Shown: positions 9,337 through 18,791 of the stretch, one piece after another | Layout of the letters: every line of letters starts with the position of its first letter | How positions within the stretch are numbered: the stretch's first letter is position 1 | Translations under genes and position numbers: made by a program | The notes under the pieces: generated by a model | Database searches by the model: none | Seen by the model: only the letters and a program-made list of their open reading frames with translations | Told to the model about the DNA's origin: nothing | Source: Paenibacillus chibensis | GTDB taxonomy: Bacteria > Bacillota > Bacilli > Paenibacillales > Paenibacillaceae | Assembly (NCBI RefSeq): GCF_004001045.1 | Contig: NZ_BIMK01000021.1 | Span: 56,053 to 120,052 of the forward strand | Length of the DNA stretch: 64,000 nucleotides | Reading direction: 5' to 3'

Positions 9337-10020
9337 TTATATTTCGAAGCTCTCGCCCGGTTTAAGCGGATACCCTTTGATTCCTTCCTGACTGAGCCGT
9401 TCACAGAATAGAGCCCCATCCTGATGGATGCCCGAAAAGGTATTGTAGTGTACCGGCAGCACCTTCTCCGCCTGCAGCCATTTCGCCGCGAGCAGGGCGT
9501 CCTCCGGCCCCATAGTCAGCGCGTCACCGATCGGAAGCGCAGCCGCATCAATCTTGTTCATTTCCCCGATCAACCGCATGTCTCCGAACAGCGCGGTATC
9601 GCCTGCATGAAAGAACGTTCGGCCGCCCATCGTCAGCAAAATGCCGCCGGGCTCGCCTGCATATATCCAGGTATCTCCGACCGAAACGGAGGAGCTGTGA
9701 AATCCCAGCGTGTATTTAACCTTGAAGCCGTCGAAGGACTGGCTGCCTCCTATGTTCATACCGTAGGTCTGAACGCCTTGGCTGCGGCAGTATTCCGCGA
9801 GCTCGAACACCGCAATGATCGGGCATTCGTTCGCCTTCGCAATTTCGATGCAGTCTCCAAAATGATCCGAGTGTCCATGCGTCAGCAGTACAGCGTCCAC
9901 ATGAATGTCTTTAGGCGCTATGCCCGAAGCCGGATTTCCCGACAGGAACGGGTCGATTATAACGCTTCTTCCCTCCGCCTCTACAAGTACGCAAGAATGA
10001 CCATAATACGTAATTTTCAT
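9337..10020 (-). CDS. UPF0173 metal-dependent hydrolase (YtkL-like)
   Basis: 227-residue metallo-beta-lactamase-fold hydrolase, full length for UPF0173. Signature residues: ITYYGHSCVLVE at the N-terminus, the metal-binding THGHSDHFGD (residues about 48-57), a later FFHAGDTALFGDM, and VLPVHYNTF with the C-terminal His ligand. The family is cytoplasmic; its substrate is not established. It follows the SleB-like gene by 94 bases and precedes the ferritin-like gene. Confidence 0.93.
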   Translation of the reverse strand: MKITYYGHSCVLVEAEGRSVIIDPFLSGNPASGIAPKDIHVDAVLLTHGHSDHFGDCIEIAKANECPIIAVFELAEYCRSQGVQTYGMNIGGSQSFDGFKVKYTLGFHSSSVSVGDTWIYAGEPGGILLTMGGRTFFHAGDTALFGDMRLIGEMNKIDAAALPIGDALTMGPEDALLAAKWLQAEKVLPVHYNTFSGIHQDGALFCERLSQEGIKGYPLKPGESFEI

Positions 10021-10114
10021 GAATGTGGCACCTCCTACAATAAATTACCCAAACATGAAGCGGATTGATCCATTCGGAATGAAACAACCTGTACCTATCC
10101 GTTCCAATCGGCAT

Positions 10115-10981
10115 TTATTTGTAAAAAGAGTGGTTCCCGATCCGCTTCTCAAAGGTACGTGTATGATGTACCGTCAAATCGTCCGCCAGCTTAAGCGAAA
10201 GAAAATAATACGTATCGTCCGTGACGGCCTTCTTGCCGTTCAACGCTTCATTGGCAGCATGAATACTATCCTGGTTTGGCTTCACGCGATCAAAGCGCCC
10301 GTTGGCCACAGGACTGAACTGATATTTCTGATAAATGACCTTTTTGATCGTATTGGGAAAATTGGCTGACCGCAGGCGGTTCAAGACAACGTTCGCGACA
10401 GCGATTTTGCCTTGGTACGGTTCGCCTTCTGCTTCTGCCATGACAATTCTTTGCAGCAGGAGCACATCATCAGCGGATACATTGTACTGCCAGGTCGATT
10501 GATTCTGTTCCGATGGACTCAGCAGTTTGGTCCGGCTGAAGAATAAAGTTTTAGGGGGAGTCAGCTGAGGATTCAGCTCTTTCTGATGGGAAGCCTCCAC
10601 TTTTGCCGCTTTCGGTTCTGCAATCTGCTGCGGAGCCGCAAGCCGGGTCTTTGCCTGGGATGATTGCGCAGGAAGACTTTCAATCAGGATCGAATTTGTT
10701 TTATTCTTCCATAAATTGAAATTATTTACATTTTGTAGGCGCAAAGGCATTTTAAAATGAGTCGATGCTGACGCCGTGTTCGGTGTTATATGATCCGCCT
10801 TGGCTGGAACAACCTCGGTTTTACTAAAAGAGATCGAATCAAAGCGATTCAAATTCATGGTGCTTTTATGCTGCAATTTATGGGCCTGATCGTTTTGAAG
10901 AAGCAAACAAATCGCAGAGAAACACACTAGAAGAACTCCGATTAGCAAAGCCATCCAGCGGTTTTGTCGTAGAGTGTACAT
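10115..10981 (-). CDS. SleB/CwlJ-type cell-wall hydrolase
   Basis: 288-residue membrane-anchored or secreted hydrolase. An N-terminal hydrophobic segment (MALLIGVLLVCFSAICLLL) is followed by a poorly conserved linker (30-170). The C-terminal hydrolase_2 (SleB) domain has LLQRIVMAEAEGEPYQGKIA, with the likely catalytic Glu, then VANVVLNRLRS and YQFSPVANGRFD. Members are lytic transglycosylase-like and often act on spore cortex during germination; that role is inferred. The ATG at 10981 is chosen because GGAGG lies 6-7 bases upstream. A 19-base palindrome lies 50 bases upstream. Confidence 0.9.
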   Translation of the reverse strand: MYTLRQNRWMALLIGVLLVCFSAICLLLQNDQAHKLQHKSTMNLNRFDSISFSKTEVVPAKADHITPNTASASTHFKMPLRLQNVNNFNLWKNKTNSILIESLPAQSSQAKTRLAAPQQIAEPKAAKVEASHQKELNPQLTPPKTLFFSRTKLLSPSEQNQSTWQYNVSADDVLLLQRIVMAEAEGEPYQGKIAVANVVLNRLRSANFPNTIKKVIYQKYQFSPVANGRFDRVKPNQDSIHAANEALNGKKAVTDDTYYFLSLKLADDLTVHHTRTFEKRIGNHSFYK

Positions 10982-11030
10982 ATTTCTCCTCCTATATTCC
11001 GGCACATTCCCTTCTTATGTAACCGAAAAT

Positions 11031-11049
11031 ATAGGTTTTGAAAACCTAT
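11031..11049. promoter_or_regulatory. 19-base perfect palindrome upstream of the SleB-like gene
   Basis: ATAGGTTTT-G-AAAACCTAT is a perfect dyad about 50 bases upstream of the start of the cell-wall hydrolase gene, placed like an operator. No regulator is encoded nearby. There is no T-run, so a terminator is unlikely. Confidence 0.4.
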
Positions 11050-11247
11050 CAAACACATTTTCAGTAATTTGCTGCATCCGCGAATTCGAAAAACAGAACA
11101 ACAGGGTACTTTTTTTACAACATCAACAGCTTCGTGACGGCACAATTTTACGGTTCACAGGATACGGCTAAAGGGAACAAGCTTATTGTATTATGTGCAG
11201 GAATGAATGATATGACTTAAAAATAAAGCTCGAATCTGCCATTTCTA

Positions 11248-11853
11248 CTAATCTTCCATTCGGAAGGACTCTAGTATCTCATACATTGGAGAATCGTGCA
11301 AATGCGTGGAAAAAAGTGCAAATTCACGGACGGTCCAAAAGTCCTCCCTCTCCGTTTGTTCAGAGGACGCTGTTTGCGGAAGCAACGCCGGTAGCTGATG
11401 CAATTGAAAAGGCTCATTTCCCGCGTATTTTCGGGCGATTGTAATATGCGGGCGATACGGCCGCGACTCCTTCATAAATCCGAATTCCTCCATGTCTTCC
11501 GTCACCTTTTCCTGCAATTTGCTCAACATCCCGTTGTGGTCAATTACTCCAGCCCAAAGCACTCTCGGAGAGGTCTCCGTTCCGAAGACACCCACGTTTC
11601 CAGTCTCCAGCATAAACGGTTGGAATTGGCAGGCTGTTTCCTGAAGCTTTTTCGCGATCGCCGGTACCCGATCCGGGCTCACATCGCCTAGAAATTGGAT
11701 GGTAATATGATAATCTTCCCTATGCGTCCATTTTTTGAATGTTAGCTGGCCTTGCTGCTGGGATCTCCATTCCCCCAATTGTATCTTTAGCGAATCCGGT
11801 AATTTGACCGCGATGAATAATCGAAGCTGCTCGCCTTTCACTGGGTTACCCAT
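11248..11853 (-). CDS. thpR: RNA 2',3'-cyclic phosphodiesterase (2H family)
   Basis: 201-residue 2H phosphoesterase, opening 2',3'-cyclic phosphates in RNA (formerly called 2'-5' RNA ligase). Both catalytic HxTx motifs are present: HITIQFLG (about residue 48) and HITIARK (about 137), in a duplicated LigT fold; RLFIAVKLPDSLK marks the N-terminus. The start at ATG 11853 (MGNPVKGE) follows GGAAGGGG; the longer frame to 11928 lacks a site. Stand-alone gene downstream of the ABC exporter, separated by that gene's terminator. Confidence 0.93.
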   Translation of the reverse strand: MGNPVKGEQLRLFIAVKLPDSLKIQLGEWRSQQQGQLTFKKWTHREDYHITIQFLGDVSPDRVPAIAKKLQETACQFQPFMLETGNVGVFGTETSPRVLWAGVIDHNGMLSKLQEKVTEDMEEFGFMKESRPYRPHITIARKYAGNEPFQLHQLPALLPQTASSEQTEREDFWTVREFALFSTHLHDSPMYEILESFRMED

Positions 11854-11940
11854 GACTAATTTCCCCTTCCACAAATTTTTCCTACTATATAATACCTTCA
11901 TTTTATCATACCCCGAAAATCCCCTCATTCTCCAAAAAAC

Positions 11941-11981
11941 GAGAAAAAAAGAAACCCCCGGAAAACTTCCGGAGGGTTGCC
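11941..11981 (-). terminator. Terminator of the ABC exporter gene
   Basis: Read on the minus strand, AACCCTCCGGAA loops back to TTCCGGGGGTTT and is followed by a seven-T run. It lies just past the ABC exporter stop. Confidence 0.85.
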
Positions 11982-11999
11982 TTAGTGTGAGTATCCAAA

Positions 12000-13754
12000 T
12001 TATCCAAACTGAGCCTGATGCAGCCTCGCGTAGACGCCCCCGGTCTGCAGCAGCTCTTCGTGGCGTCCATGCTCGGCAATGCCGTCTTCGGTGACCACGA
12101 TAATTCGGTCGGCATTCCGGATCGTCGCCAGCCGGTGCGCGATAACGAGCGTGGTGCGGTTGACCGCCAGCGTTTCCAGTGCCTCCTGGATGATGGCTTC
12201 CGTTTCGGTGTCGAGGGCGGAGGTAGCTTCATCCAGGATGAGGATCGGCGGATTTTTAAGAAACATGCGCGCAATGGCCAGCCGCTGGCGCTGTCCGCCG
12301 GACAGCTTCAGTCCCCGTTCCCCGATGACCGTATCGAGGCCCTCCGGCAGCGAGGCGACAAGCGATTCCAAATGCGCTTTCCGCACCGCTTCCAACAGCT
12401 CGGCCTCGCTTGCGTTCAGATCGCCGTAGGCGATGTTTTCGCGGATCGTCCCGCTGAACAGAAACACATCCTGCTGCACCATCCCGATCTGCGAACGGAG
12501 CGAATGTTGGCTCATCTCGCGGATATCGATGCCGTCGATGGTAATGCTTCCCTCCTCCACATCATAAAAACGCGGAATCAGGCTGCACAGGGTCGATTTT
12601 CCCGCTCCGGAGGGTCCAACCAGAGCTACCGTTTCACCGGCCTGAACCGTCAGAGTGATGTGCTCCAATATCCGTCTGTGATTTTCATAACCGAACGAGA
12701 CGTCGGAGAATCGGATATCGCCGCGAAGCTGGCTGACTTCCACCGCATCCGGCTTGTCTTTAATTTCCGGCTCGGTGTCCATAAGGTCGCAAAAGCGCTT
12801 GAAGCCTGCCATTCCCTTTGGATAGCTCTCCATCAAGGCGTTGATCTTATCGATCGGCTTCAGGAAAATATTGACGTACAGCAGAAAAGCAACCAATTCG
12901 CCGTAAGTCAGCTTCTCATGGTAAGCGAACCAGGCTCCGCATATCAGGACGATCAGCGAGATCAGCCGTGTCAGCATGTACATGCCCGAGACGCTGAACG
13001 ACATTGCCAGATACGAGCGCAGCTTGGCCAGACGGAAACCCGCATTGCTGATGCGGAAACGCTCGATTTCGTACGCCTCATTGCCGAAGGACTTCACGAC
13101 CCGAATGCCCGAGACGCTGTCTTCAACGCCGGCGTTCAGCTCCGCGATATTGCGGAACATTTCCGAGGAGGCGTAGTTTAATTTTTGATTGAAAAATACG
13201 ATCAGCCACACGATGAACGGCATAATGATGAAGGTAATCAAGGCAAGCTGCCAATTGACCGTCCACATAATACAGAACGCCCCGACGAAGGTCATGACGG
13301 CGATGAACATATCCTCCGGCCCATGATGGGCCATTTCCCCGATATCGAACAGGTCATTGGTCATGCGCGACATCAGATGGCCTGTTTTTGTATTGTCGAA
13401 ATATTTGAACGACAGCTTCTGCACATGGTTAAACGCCTGCTGGCGCATGTCCGATTCAATGTTAATGCCAAGCTTATGCCCCCAGTAGCTGACAATAAAC
13501 TGTAAGCCCATGCTGATGAGATAGAGCGCGAGCAAACCGCAGCCGGCGGCAATAATCGTTCCCCATGCCCCGTCCGGCAGCAGCTTGTCCACCACCCATT
13601 GCACCGAGACCGGGAACCCGAGCTCCAGCAATCCCGCCACGACCGCGCAGCCAAAATCGATCATGAACAGCTTTTTATGAGGGCGGTAATACGCCATGAA
13701 CCTTCGGATGAGGCCCGGCTGCTGCACCGAAGCCTTACCTGCATTTTGCATCAT
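12000..13754 (-). CDS. ABC exporter, fused permease and ATPase
   Basis: 584-residue type IV (MsbA-like) half-transporter. Six membrane helices span about 30-320 (including FGCAVVAGLLELGFPVSVQW and YLISMGLQFIVSYW). The C-terminal ATPase has Walker A VGPSGAGKSTL, Q-loop QQDVFLFSG, signature LSGGQRQ, Walker B ILILDEATSALD and switch IAHRLAT. All catalytic residues are intact. Such proteins work as dimers exporting lipids or drugs; the substrate cannot be told. Starts ATG ATG (MMQNAG) at 13754. Single gene with its own terminator. Confidence 0.92.
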   Translation of the reverse strand: MMQNAGKASVQQPGLIRRFMAYYRPHKKLFMIDFGCAVVAGLLELGFPVSVQWVVDKLLPDGAWGTIIAAGCGLLALYLISMGLQFIVSYWGHKLGINIESDMRQQAFNHVQKLSFKYFDNTKTGHLMSRMTNDLFDIGEMAHHGPEDMFIAVMTFVGAFCIMWTVNWQLALITFIIMPFIVWLIVFFNQKLNYASSEMFRNIAELNAGVEDSVSGIRVVKSFGNEAYEIERFRISNAGFRLAKLRSYLAMSFSVSGMYMLTRLISLIVLICGAWFAYHEKLTYGELVAFLLYVNIFLKPIDKINALMESYPKGMAGFKRFCDLMDTEPEIKDKPDAVEVSQLRGDIRFSDVSFGYENHRRILEHITLTVQAGETVALVGPSGAGKSTLCSLIPRFYDVEEGSITIDGIDIREMSQHSLRSQIGMVQQDVFLFSGTIRENIAYGDLNASEAELLEAVRKAHLESLVASLPEGLDTVIGERGLKLSGGQRQRLAIARMFLKNPPILILDEATSALDTETEAIIQEALETLAVNRTTLVIAHRLATIRNADRIIVVTEDGIAEHGRHEELLQTGGVYARLHQAQFG

Positions 13755-13882
13755 ATTCGTTTTCAGCCTCCAAAATCTGTAATGTTATATTGATTATATC
13801 GCATCAAACCCCGGCAGAGACGTATTCTTTTGGAAAAACGCTTGATGCTTTTCACTTTTTGTTTAAATCTGGTATCCTATAT

Positions 13883-14016
13883 AAAATGAAATAACGATGG
13901 ACATAACGTTATTTCAATTTATGTATATAAAATGAAATAACGACCATGCTGATTACGTTATTTCAATTTATGTATATGAAATGAAGGAAAGCAAGGAGAT
14001 AACGTTATTTCATTTA
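13883..14016. repeat. Tandem inverted repeats TGAAATAACG...CGTTATTTCA
   Basis: Two perfect 10-base inverted repeats, TGAAATAACG-N10-CGTTATTTCA (13887-13916) and TGAAATAACG-N13-CGTTATTTCA (13933-13965), are followed by a third with a decayed left arm (13977-14012). Each unit is flanked by AAAATGAA and TTCAATTTATGTATAT, so the units also form a direct repeat of about 45 bases. They end 44 bases before the start of the dehydrogenase gene and look like stacked operator sites or a hairpin leader. A related element lies at 59127-59170. Confidence 0.8.
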
Positions 14017-14055
14017 TCATACTCTACACATACCGCTGAATGAGGAGGCCCAAGC

Positions 14056-15027
14056 ATGAAACATATCGTATGTCTGCATTCCCTGACACCGGAGCAAATC
14101 CGGCAAATCGAACAAGCAGCCCCCGGCTTTGAACTCATCGTTAAAAATAAAAAGGAACTCTCGCCGGAGCAGGTCCAAGCCGCCGAGATCATCATCGGGT
14201 GGTCGAAAACGATTGTCGAGCACGCCCTTCAGGAAGACAGCCAGTTGAAATGGGTGCAAACCTGGTCCGCAGGCGTGGATACGCTGCCTCTGGAGCGTTT
14301 GCGGGACCGCGGCATTCTGCTGACCAACTCCAGCGGCGTGCATGCGATTCCGATCTCGGAAAGCATCTTTGCCATGATGCTCTCCTTCTCGCGCCAGATG
14401 CATATCGCCGTCCGCCATCAGCTTCAAAAGAAATGGGAATCTGACCTGAAAGTTCCGGGCCACAGCACGCTGGGCGAGATAAACGGCAAAACGCTTGCGA
14501 TCGTCGGCGTGGGAGAAATCGGCAGAGAAACCGCAAGGCTGGCTCAAGCCTTCGGCATGAAGGTGATCGGCGTGCGCCGTTCGGATCGGCCGGAGCCGAA
14601 TGTGGACCGCATGTATACGATGGAAAGCCTGCATGAGGCGCTTGGCCAAGCCGATTACATTGTGAACGTCCTGCCGTTAACGGATGAAACACATCATATG
14701 TTTGACGCCGCGGCCTGGAACGCAGCCCAAAAAGGAGCCTGTTTCATCAATGCGGGACGTGGTCCGACCGTAGACACCGCTTCGTTAATTGACGCTCTCC
14801 GCAGCGGACAAATCAGCGGCGCCGGCCTGGATGTATTCGAGCAGGAGCCGCTCCCGGCAGACAATCCATTATGGGAAATGGATCAAGTCATCATCACGCC
14901 GCATGTCGCCGGAAGCAATGACCGCTACACCGAGCGGGTGGTAGATATTTTCACGGAAAATGTGAAGGCCTATGTTGCTGGGCAGAAGCCGCCGCGCAAC
15001 CTCGTGGACTACGAGCGGATGTATTAA
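14056..15027 (+). CDS. NAD-dependent D-2-hydroxyacid dehydrogenase
   Basis: 323-residue member of the D-isomer-specific 2-hydroxyacid dehydrogenase family, which reduces 2-oxoacids with NAD(P)H. The Rossmann motif is VGVGEIGRETARLAQAFG (about 152-169). NVLPLTDETHHMF, INAGRGPTVDTASLIDALRS and AGLDVFEQEPLPADNPLW carry the catalytic Arg and Glu, and ITPHVAG supplies the His. GAGGAGG lies 9 bases before ATG 14056. Upstream is a stack of inverted repeats suggesting dedicated regulation. The physiological substrate is not deducible. Confidence 0.93.
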   Translation: MKHIVCLHSLTPEQIRQIEQAAPGFELIVKNKKELSPEQVQAAEIIIGWSKTIVEHALQEDSQLKWVQTWSAGVDTLPLERLRDRGILLTNSSGVHAIPISESIFAMMLSFSRQMHIAVRHQLQKKWESDLKVPGHSTLGEINGKTLAIVGVGEIGRETARLAQAFGMKVIGVRRSDRPEPNVDRMYTMESLHEALGQADYIVNVLPLTDETHHMFDAAAWNAAQKGACFINAGRGPTVDTASLIDALRSGQISGAGLDVFEQEPLPADNPLWEMDQVIITPHVAGSNDRYTERVVDIFTENVKAYVAGQKPPRNLVDYERMY

Positions 15028-15042
15028 CATATTGAACATATG

Positions 15043-15087
15043 AAAAACCCCCGGCTGCTCTATTGAAGAGAAGCCGGGGGTTTGCTT
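15043..15087. terminator. Bidirectional terminator
   Basis: AAACCCCCGGCT pairs with AGCCGGGGGTTT around a 15-base loop, between the convergent dehydrogenase and methyltransferase genes. Confidence 0.85.
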
Positions 15088-15093
15088 TGCCTA

Positions 15094-16077
15094 TCACGCT
15101 TCGCATAGCCACACATGCCGCACGAAGTTCCCTTTCCATACCCTGCATTCATCCACGATACGAAATCCGTTTTCCTCGATCCGATCCCGCACTTCATCTT
15201 CCGTGGATACGATCACTGCCCTGGGCGCCAACCGGCGCAGGCTGGCCAGCATCCGGTTTTGTTCTTTCACAGGAAGAACGGAGCAGAGATTATACGGCAT
15301 GTCCAACATCGCTGCGTCGAAACGCCCTTCCAGCTCGTTCATGTCTCCCAGCGTGACGCGGTCCGTCGCGTATCCGTAATGCTCCAGGTTCGTCCGGGCT
15401 CCGCGGATCGCCAGCGGATTCATATCTCTTCCCGAGATTTCGAGCCCCATGGATAACGCCTCAATCAGGACATTTCCCATGCCGCAGCAGGGATCCACCG
15501 CCTGCATATGTTTAGCAATGACCGGAGTCATGATATTGACCAGCGTTCTGGCCAGGGCGGCGCTTAGCCCGGTCGAGTAGTTTTGCGGCTTATGGATATG
15601 CGCATGCCAGGCCCGAGCGGGAAAATGGCAAATGCCAAGCAGCCATAGGCCTTGGACAGCGATCAGCCCCAGCGTCACATCCGGGTTCTTCATGTCTGCC
15701 CTGCCCCGAACCCGGCTGCCGACAAGCCGTTCCCATGCCCGCTGCTCGTCGTAAGAATACGGATCACCCGATTTGATATAGGTAACCTTGTAGGTGCGAC
15801 CGCCGATGATGGGCTCTAAACCGCCCGCCCGTGCCGCGATCTCCGCCGCCGAAGCTCCGCTCAGCAAAATATCAACGCGCGCAGACAGAAACGGACTGCG
15901 ATCCGGATCGATGACCCGGGGACTGACCGTCAACAACTCCGATCCGTAAATCACGCTGCCCCCAAACAAGGCACGCATTTCCATCGCGCACAGTTCTGCC
16001 TCTGTCTCATGGCTGGCATGCGTGTACAAGCATATGCGCTCCTGCTTAGCCAAAGCCTGCTCTATCTTTTCCTTCAT
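15094..16077 (-). CDS. TRM11-like RNA methyltransferase
   Basis: 327-residue SAM-dependent methyltransferase of the TRM11/TrmG10-like group. The N-terminal half is a THUMP-like region; the C-terminal Rossmann domain has MQAVDPCCGMGNVLIEALSM (SAM site), GRDMNPLAIRGARTNL and the catalytic LDMPYNL, a variant of the DPPY motif of N-methyltransferases. ATG 16077 (MKEKIEQ) is chosen because of GGAAAGGAAG upstream. It lies 57 bases after the LLM oxidoreductase and is the last gene of the dgt-LLM-methyltransferase run. The tRNA target is inferred from family only. Confidence 0.85.
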   Translation of the reverse strand: MKEKIEQALAKQERICLYTHASHETEAELCAMEMRALFGGSVIYGSELLTVSPRVIDPDRSPFLSARVDILLSGASAAEIAARAGGLEPIIGGRTYKVTYIKSGDPYSYDEQRAWERLVGSRVRGRADMKNPDVTLGLIAVQGLWLLGICHFPARAWHAHIHKPQNYSTGLSAALARTLVNIMTPVIAKHMQAVDPCCGMGNVLIEALSMGLEISGRDMNPLAIRGARTNLEHYGYATDRVTLGDMNELEGRFDAAMLDMPYNLCSVLPVKEQNRMLASLRRLAPRAVIVSTEDEVRDRIEENGFRIVDECRVWKGNFVRHVWLCEA

Positions 16078-16134
16078 GAATGCTTCCTTTCCTGATGACT
16101 CATGCCTAACTCTCATACAGAGCGCCTTATGTGG

Positions 16135-17073
16135 CTACTTCAGACAAGCGTCTGCCAGCAAGCGGTAGGATTCGAGCCGTTTCCCATAATCCTGAACGGG
16201 GGTAAACACAAGGAACTCGCTGCTGCCGCAGTGGTCCGCAAGCTCCAGAAGCTCCGTCTTCAGCTGCTCCGGCGTGCCGTGCACAAGCCGCCTTTGCGGC
16301 TCTGCCGCCTGTACCTCCTGCCCGCTGCGCTCCGGCCCAGGCAGCTTCGCCGACCGCAGCAGCTGCTGCGCCTCCGTTTCCGTCTCCGCACAAATGACGC
16401 CGATGGCGACCATCGTGCGCGGCCGGTCCTGCAGGCTGGAGGGATGAAAGCTCTCCCGGTACGTCTGCAGCACTTCCGCCCCGTCTCGCTCGCTCATGAA
16501 TTGGCCGAAAACATAGCCTGTCCCGTATTCCGCCGCGAAGCCAGCGCTTTTGCTATTCGTGCCGAGCATCCATACATCGGGCTGAATTTCCGGAAAGGGT
16601 CTCGCTTGAACCCGCTCGTCTTCATATACATACCGGTCTTCCAGCAGCTTGATCAACGCACGCATCTTCTTCGGCATATCCGCCACATTCTGCAGAAAGT
16701 TGCCGCTGAGCGCCATGGAAGCATGGGCCGACCCCCCCGGCGCGCGTCCGATGCCGAGATCGATGCGTCCGGGATAGAGCGCTGCCAGCAGGCGAAAGCT
16801 TTCCGCTACCTTGAGCGGGTTATAGTGCGGCAGGAGAAGAGCGCCGGTTCCAAGCCGGATTCGGCTGGTTTTCGCTCCGATATGGGCAAGCAGCACCTCC
16901 GGCGATGCGCAGGACAGATTCTCCAGGTCATGATGCTCGGCCGCCCAGTATCGGTTGTAGCCCCACGCTTCGGCAGACTGCGCCAGCACCGCAGCTTCCT
17001 TCAGCGCCGTTTCATATGAAACCTCTTCCAGCTTCGGTACCAAATCCAGCACGCTTAAGCTGAGTTTTGTCAT
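16135..17073 (-). CDS. LLM-class flavin-dependent oxidoreductase
   Basis: 312-residue bacterial luciferase-like monooxygenase. Family signatures are WAAEHHDLENLSCASPEVLL, TGALLLPHYNPLKVAESFR, DLGIGRAPGG and MLGTNSKSAGFAAEYGTGYV. These proteins use FMN or F420 to oxidise varied substrates; the substrate here is unknown. The ATG at 17073 follows GGGGAGG with about 9 bases spacing. It sits 35 bases downstream of dgt. Confidence 0.9.
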   Translation of the reverse strand: MTKLSLSVLDLVPKLEEVSYETALKEAAVLAQSAEAWGYNRYWAAEHHDLENLSCASPEVLLAHIGAKTSRIRLGTGALLLPHYNPLKVAESFRLLAALYPGRIDLGIGRAPGGSAHASMALSGNFLQNVADMPKKMRALIKLLEDRYVYEDERVQARPFPEIQPDVWMLGTNSKSAGFAAEYGTGYVFGQFMSERDGAEVLQTYRESFHPSSLQDRPRTMVAIGVICAETETEAQQLLRSAKLPGPERSGQEVQAAEPQRRLVHGTPEQLKTELLELADHCGSSEFLVFTPVQDYGKRLESYRLLADACLK

Positions 17074-17108
17074 CTCTATAGACCTCCCCTCTCGCAAGAG
17101 CGGTATCT

Positions 17109-18518
17109 TTAATCCAGATCGTAAATGGACCCTACCTTTAAACCGTACAACTCATTATAGATCTTTTCCGCAAACGCGTCTGTCATCCCGGCAATATAAT
17201 CGATGACCATATGCTCCCATGTCCAGATCGGATGGCTGCTCGCCTGGTCCTTCTCGTAACGATGCAGCCAGTCGGAAGGAATGATGGATTTGGAGGTGAC
17301 GGGATCCAGGAAAGCGTCCCACAAATGCTTGATCATCCATTCGCTGCGTTTTTGCAGGCGCTGTACGCGCAGATCGCGGATCATCGTCACCCAGGCGAAG
17401 CTCTTGAGCACACTGACCGTGCGCAGCATATCAAAATCCTCTTCGCTCCCTTTTATGAACGTCACCTTTTTCCAGTCCCCGTCTTCGATCACGCCCAGAT
17501 GGCTTACGAACAGGTTCACCCAGAACGCCTTGACCTCGCGGCGCGTGCGCGAATAATCATGCTCGCAGTAAGGCAGCTTCTCGTTCCATACCTGCAAGAA
17601 GGAGGTCATCACGTCCTCCACCTTCAGCCGAATGCGGTCCGCGTCCCAGCCTTTCCAGAAGGAATCCTCCAGCGTCATGATTTTCTCGATGATCAGGCGG
17701 ATAATGTGCGGATCATGCAAAAAATGCTCATGTACCTCAATTTTCCCGGCCTTGATGCCGTCCTCCAAATCATGCGCGGAGTAGGCGATATCGTCGCATA
17801 AATCCATCAGCTGCGATTCGAGCGTTCTTTTACCGGATGGGATGCCCCAGTCCTGGCGGATCTCCGAAATGTAGCTCCATTCATGGTGGTAGAGCCCCTT
17901 TTTACTGGCCGTACCCGGAAACGGGTATTTGTTGATTCCGAGCAGCACCGCATCGGACAGGTTGAGGCCATCGACGTTTTCCCGCTTTTCCAAAAACATG
18001 ATCAGCCGGAAATTATGCGCATTTCCTTCAAAATGCTCGTACTTGTGGCGCATGCGCAGGCGCACGTCGTGAATCTGCTCGGAGTTCATGTACAGCCCTT
18101 CAACCGCTTCCTTCGTTTTATCCTTGATCAGCCGGTCCAAAATCCCGTCAAGCACCTCTTCGCCCTTATGCCCGAAAGGCGGGTGTCCAAAATCATGGGC
18201 GATCGCCGCGCATTCCACCACCTCCGGATCAATCACGAGTCCCGGATTGTCGGCCATGTCCTCGGTGACCTCGGGGTAGGCGCGCACCAGGCTTTTGGCC
18301 GCTTCGCGGGCAATTTGCGCTACCTCCAGCGAGTGCGTCAGCCGTGTCCGGTAGTAATCTCCGGTTCCCGCGCCGAACACCTGCGACTTGCCCTGCAGGC
18401 GGCGGAAGGTCGGGGAATGGATCAGCCGCGAGTAATCCCGTTCATACGTCGCTCTGGACGCGTCTAATTTGGTCAGTTCAGGGTACTGGCGGTGTTCTCT
18501 TTTTTCCTTGATATTCAT
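17109..18518 (-). CDS. dgt: Deoxyguanosinetriphosphate triphosphohydrolase-like protein
   Basis: 469-residue HD-domain dNTPase, hydrolysing dGTP to deoxyguanosine and triphosphate. Motifs: RLIHSPTFRRLQGKSQVFG, RTRLTHSLEVAQIARE with the first metal His, AIAHDFGHPPFGHKGEEVLD with the HD pair, and LMDLCDDIAYSAHDLEDG with the distal metal Asp. Full length. ATG 18518 (MNIKEKREH) is chosen because AAGGAG precedes it; the frame to 18566 lacks a site. First gene of a three-gene minus-strand run. Confidence 0.93.
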   Translation of the reverse strand: MNIKEKREHRQYPELTKLDASRATYERDYSRLIHSPTFRRLQGKSQVFGAGTGDYYRTRLTHSLEVAQIAREAAKSLVRAYPEVTEDMADNPGLVIDPEVVECAAIAHDFGHPPFGHKGEEVLDGILDRLIKDKTKEAVEGLYMNSEQIHDVRLRMRHKYEHFEGNAHNFRLIMFLEKRENVDGLNLSDAVLLGINKYPFPGTASKKGLYHHEWSYISEIRQDWGIPSGKRTLESQLMDLCDDIAYSAHDLEDGIKAGKIEVHEHFLHDPHIIRLIIEKIMTLEDSFWKGWDADRIRLKVEDVMTSFLQVWNEKLPYCEHDYSRTRREVKAFWVNLFVSHLGVIEDGDWKKVTFIKGSEEDFDMLRTVSVLKSFAWVTMIRDLRVQRLQKRSEWMIKHLWDAFLDPVTSKSIIPSDWLHRYEKDQASSHPIWTWEHMVIDYIAGMTDAFAEKIYNELYGLKVGSIYDLD

Positions 18519-18721
18519 AATCAGCACTCCTTGCACCCTTTTTATATTTTTATCATTATAAGACATTTTCGATCCCGGCTGTACTTGCGAATTTGTGCAT
18601 GCGTGGTCCCTCTTCTATCCATTCTGGCCAATCCACGGGGCAAACTTCCGCTAATCGCGCATTCCTCCGCTTGACGCGGTCTCTCCCATCAGAAAAATAA
18701 CCGCTCATCATTCGATGTAAA

Positions 18722-18760
18722 CCAAAAAACCGTCCGGTTCAGACCGTAAGGGTCTTGAAC
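18722..18760 (-). terminator. Terminator of the sigma/anti-sigma operon
   Basis: On the minus strand GTTCAAGACC pairs with GGTCTGAAC, followed by CGGACGG and TTTTTT. The T-run is offset, so it is weaker than others in the window. Confidence 0.55.
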
Positions 18761-18791
18761 GAACAGCTTTTGTCTGTAACGCTACGGGGCC

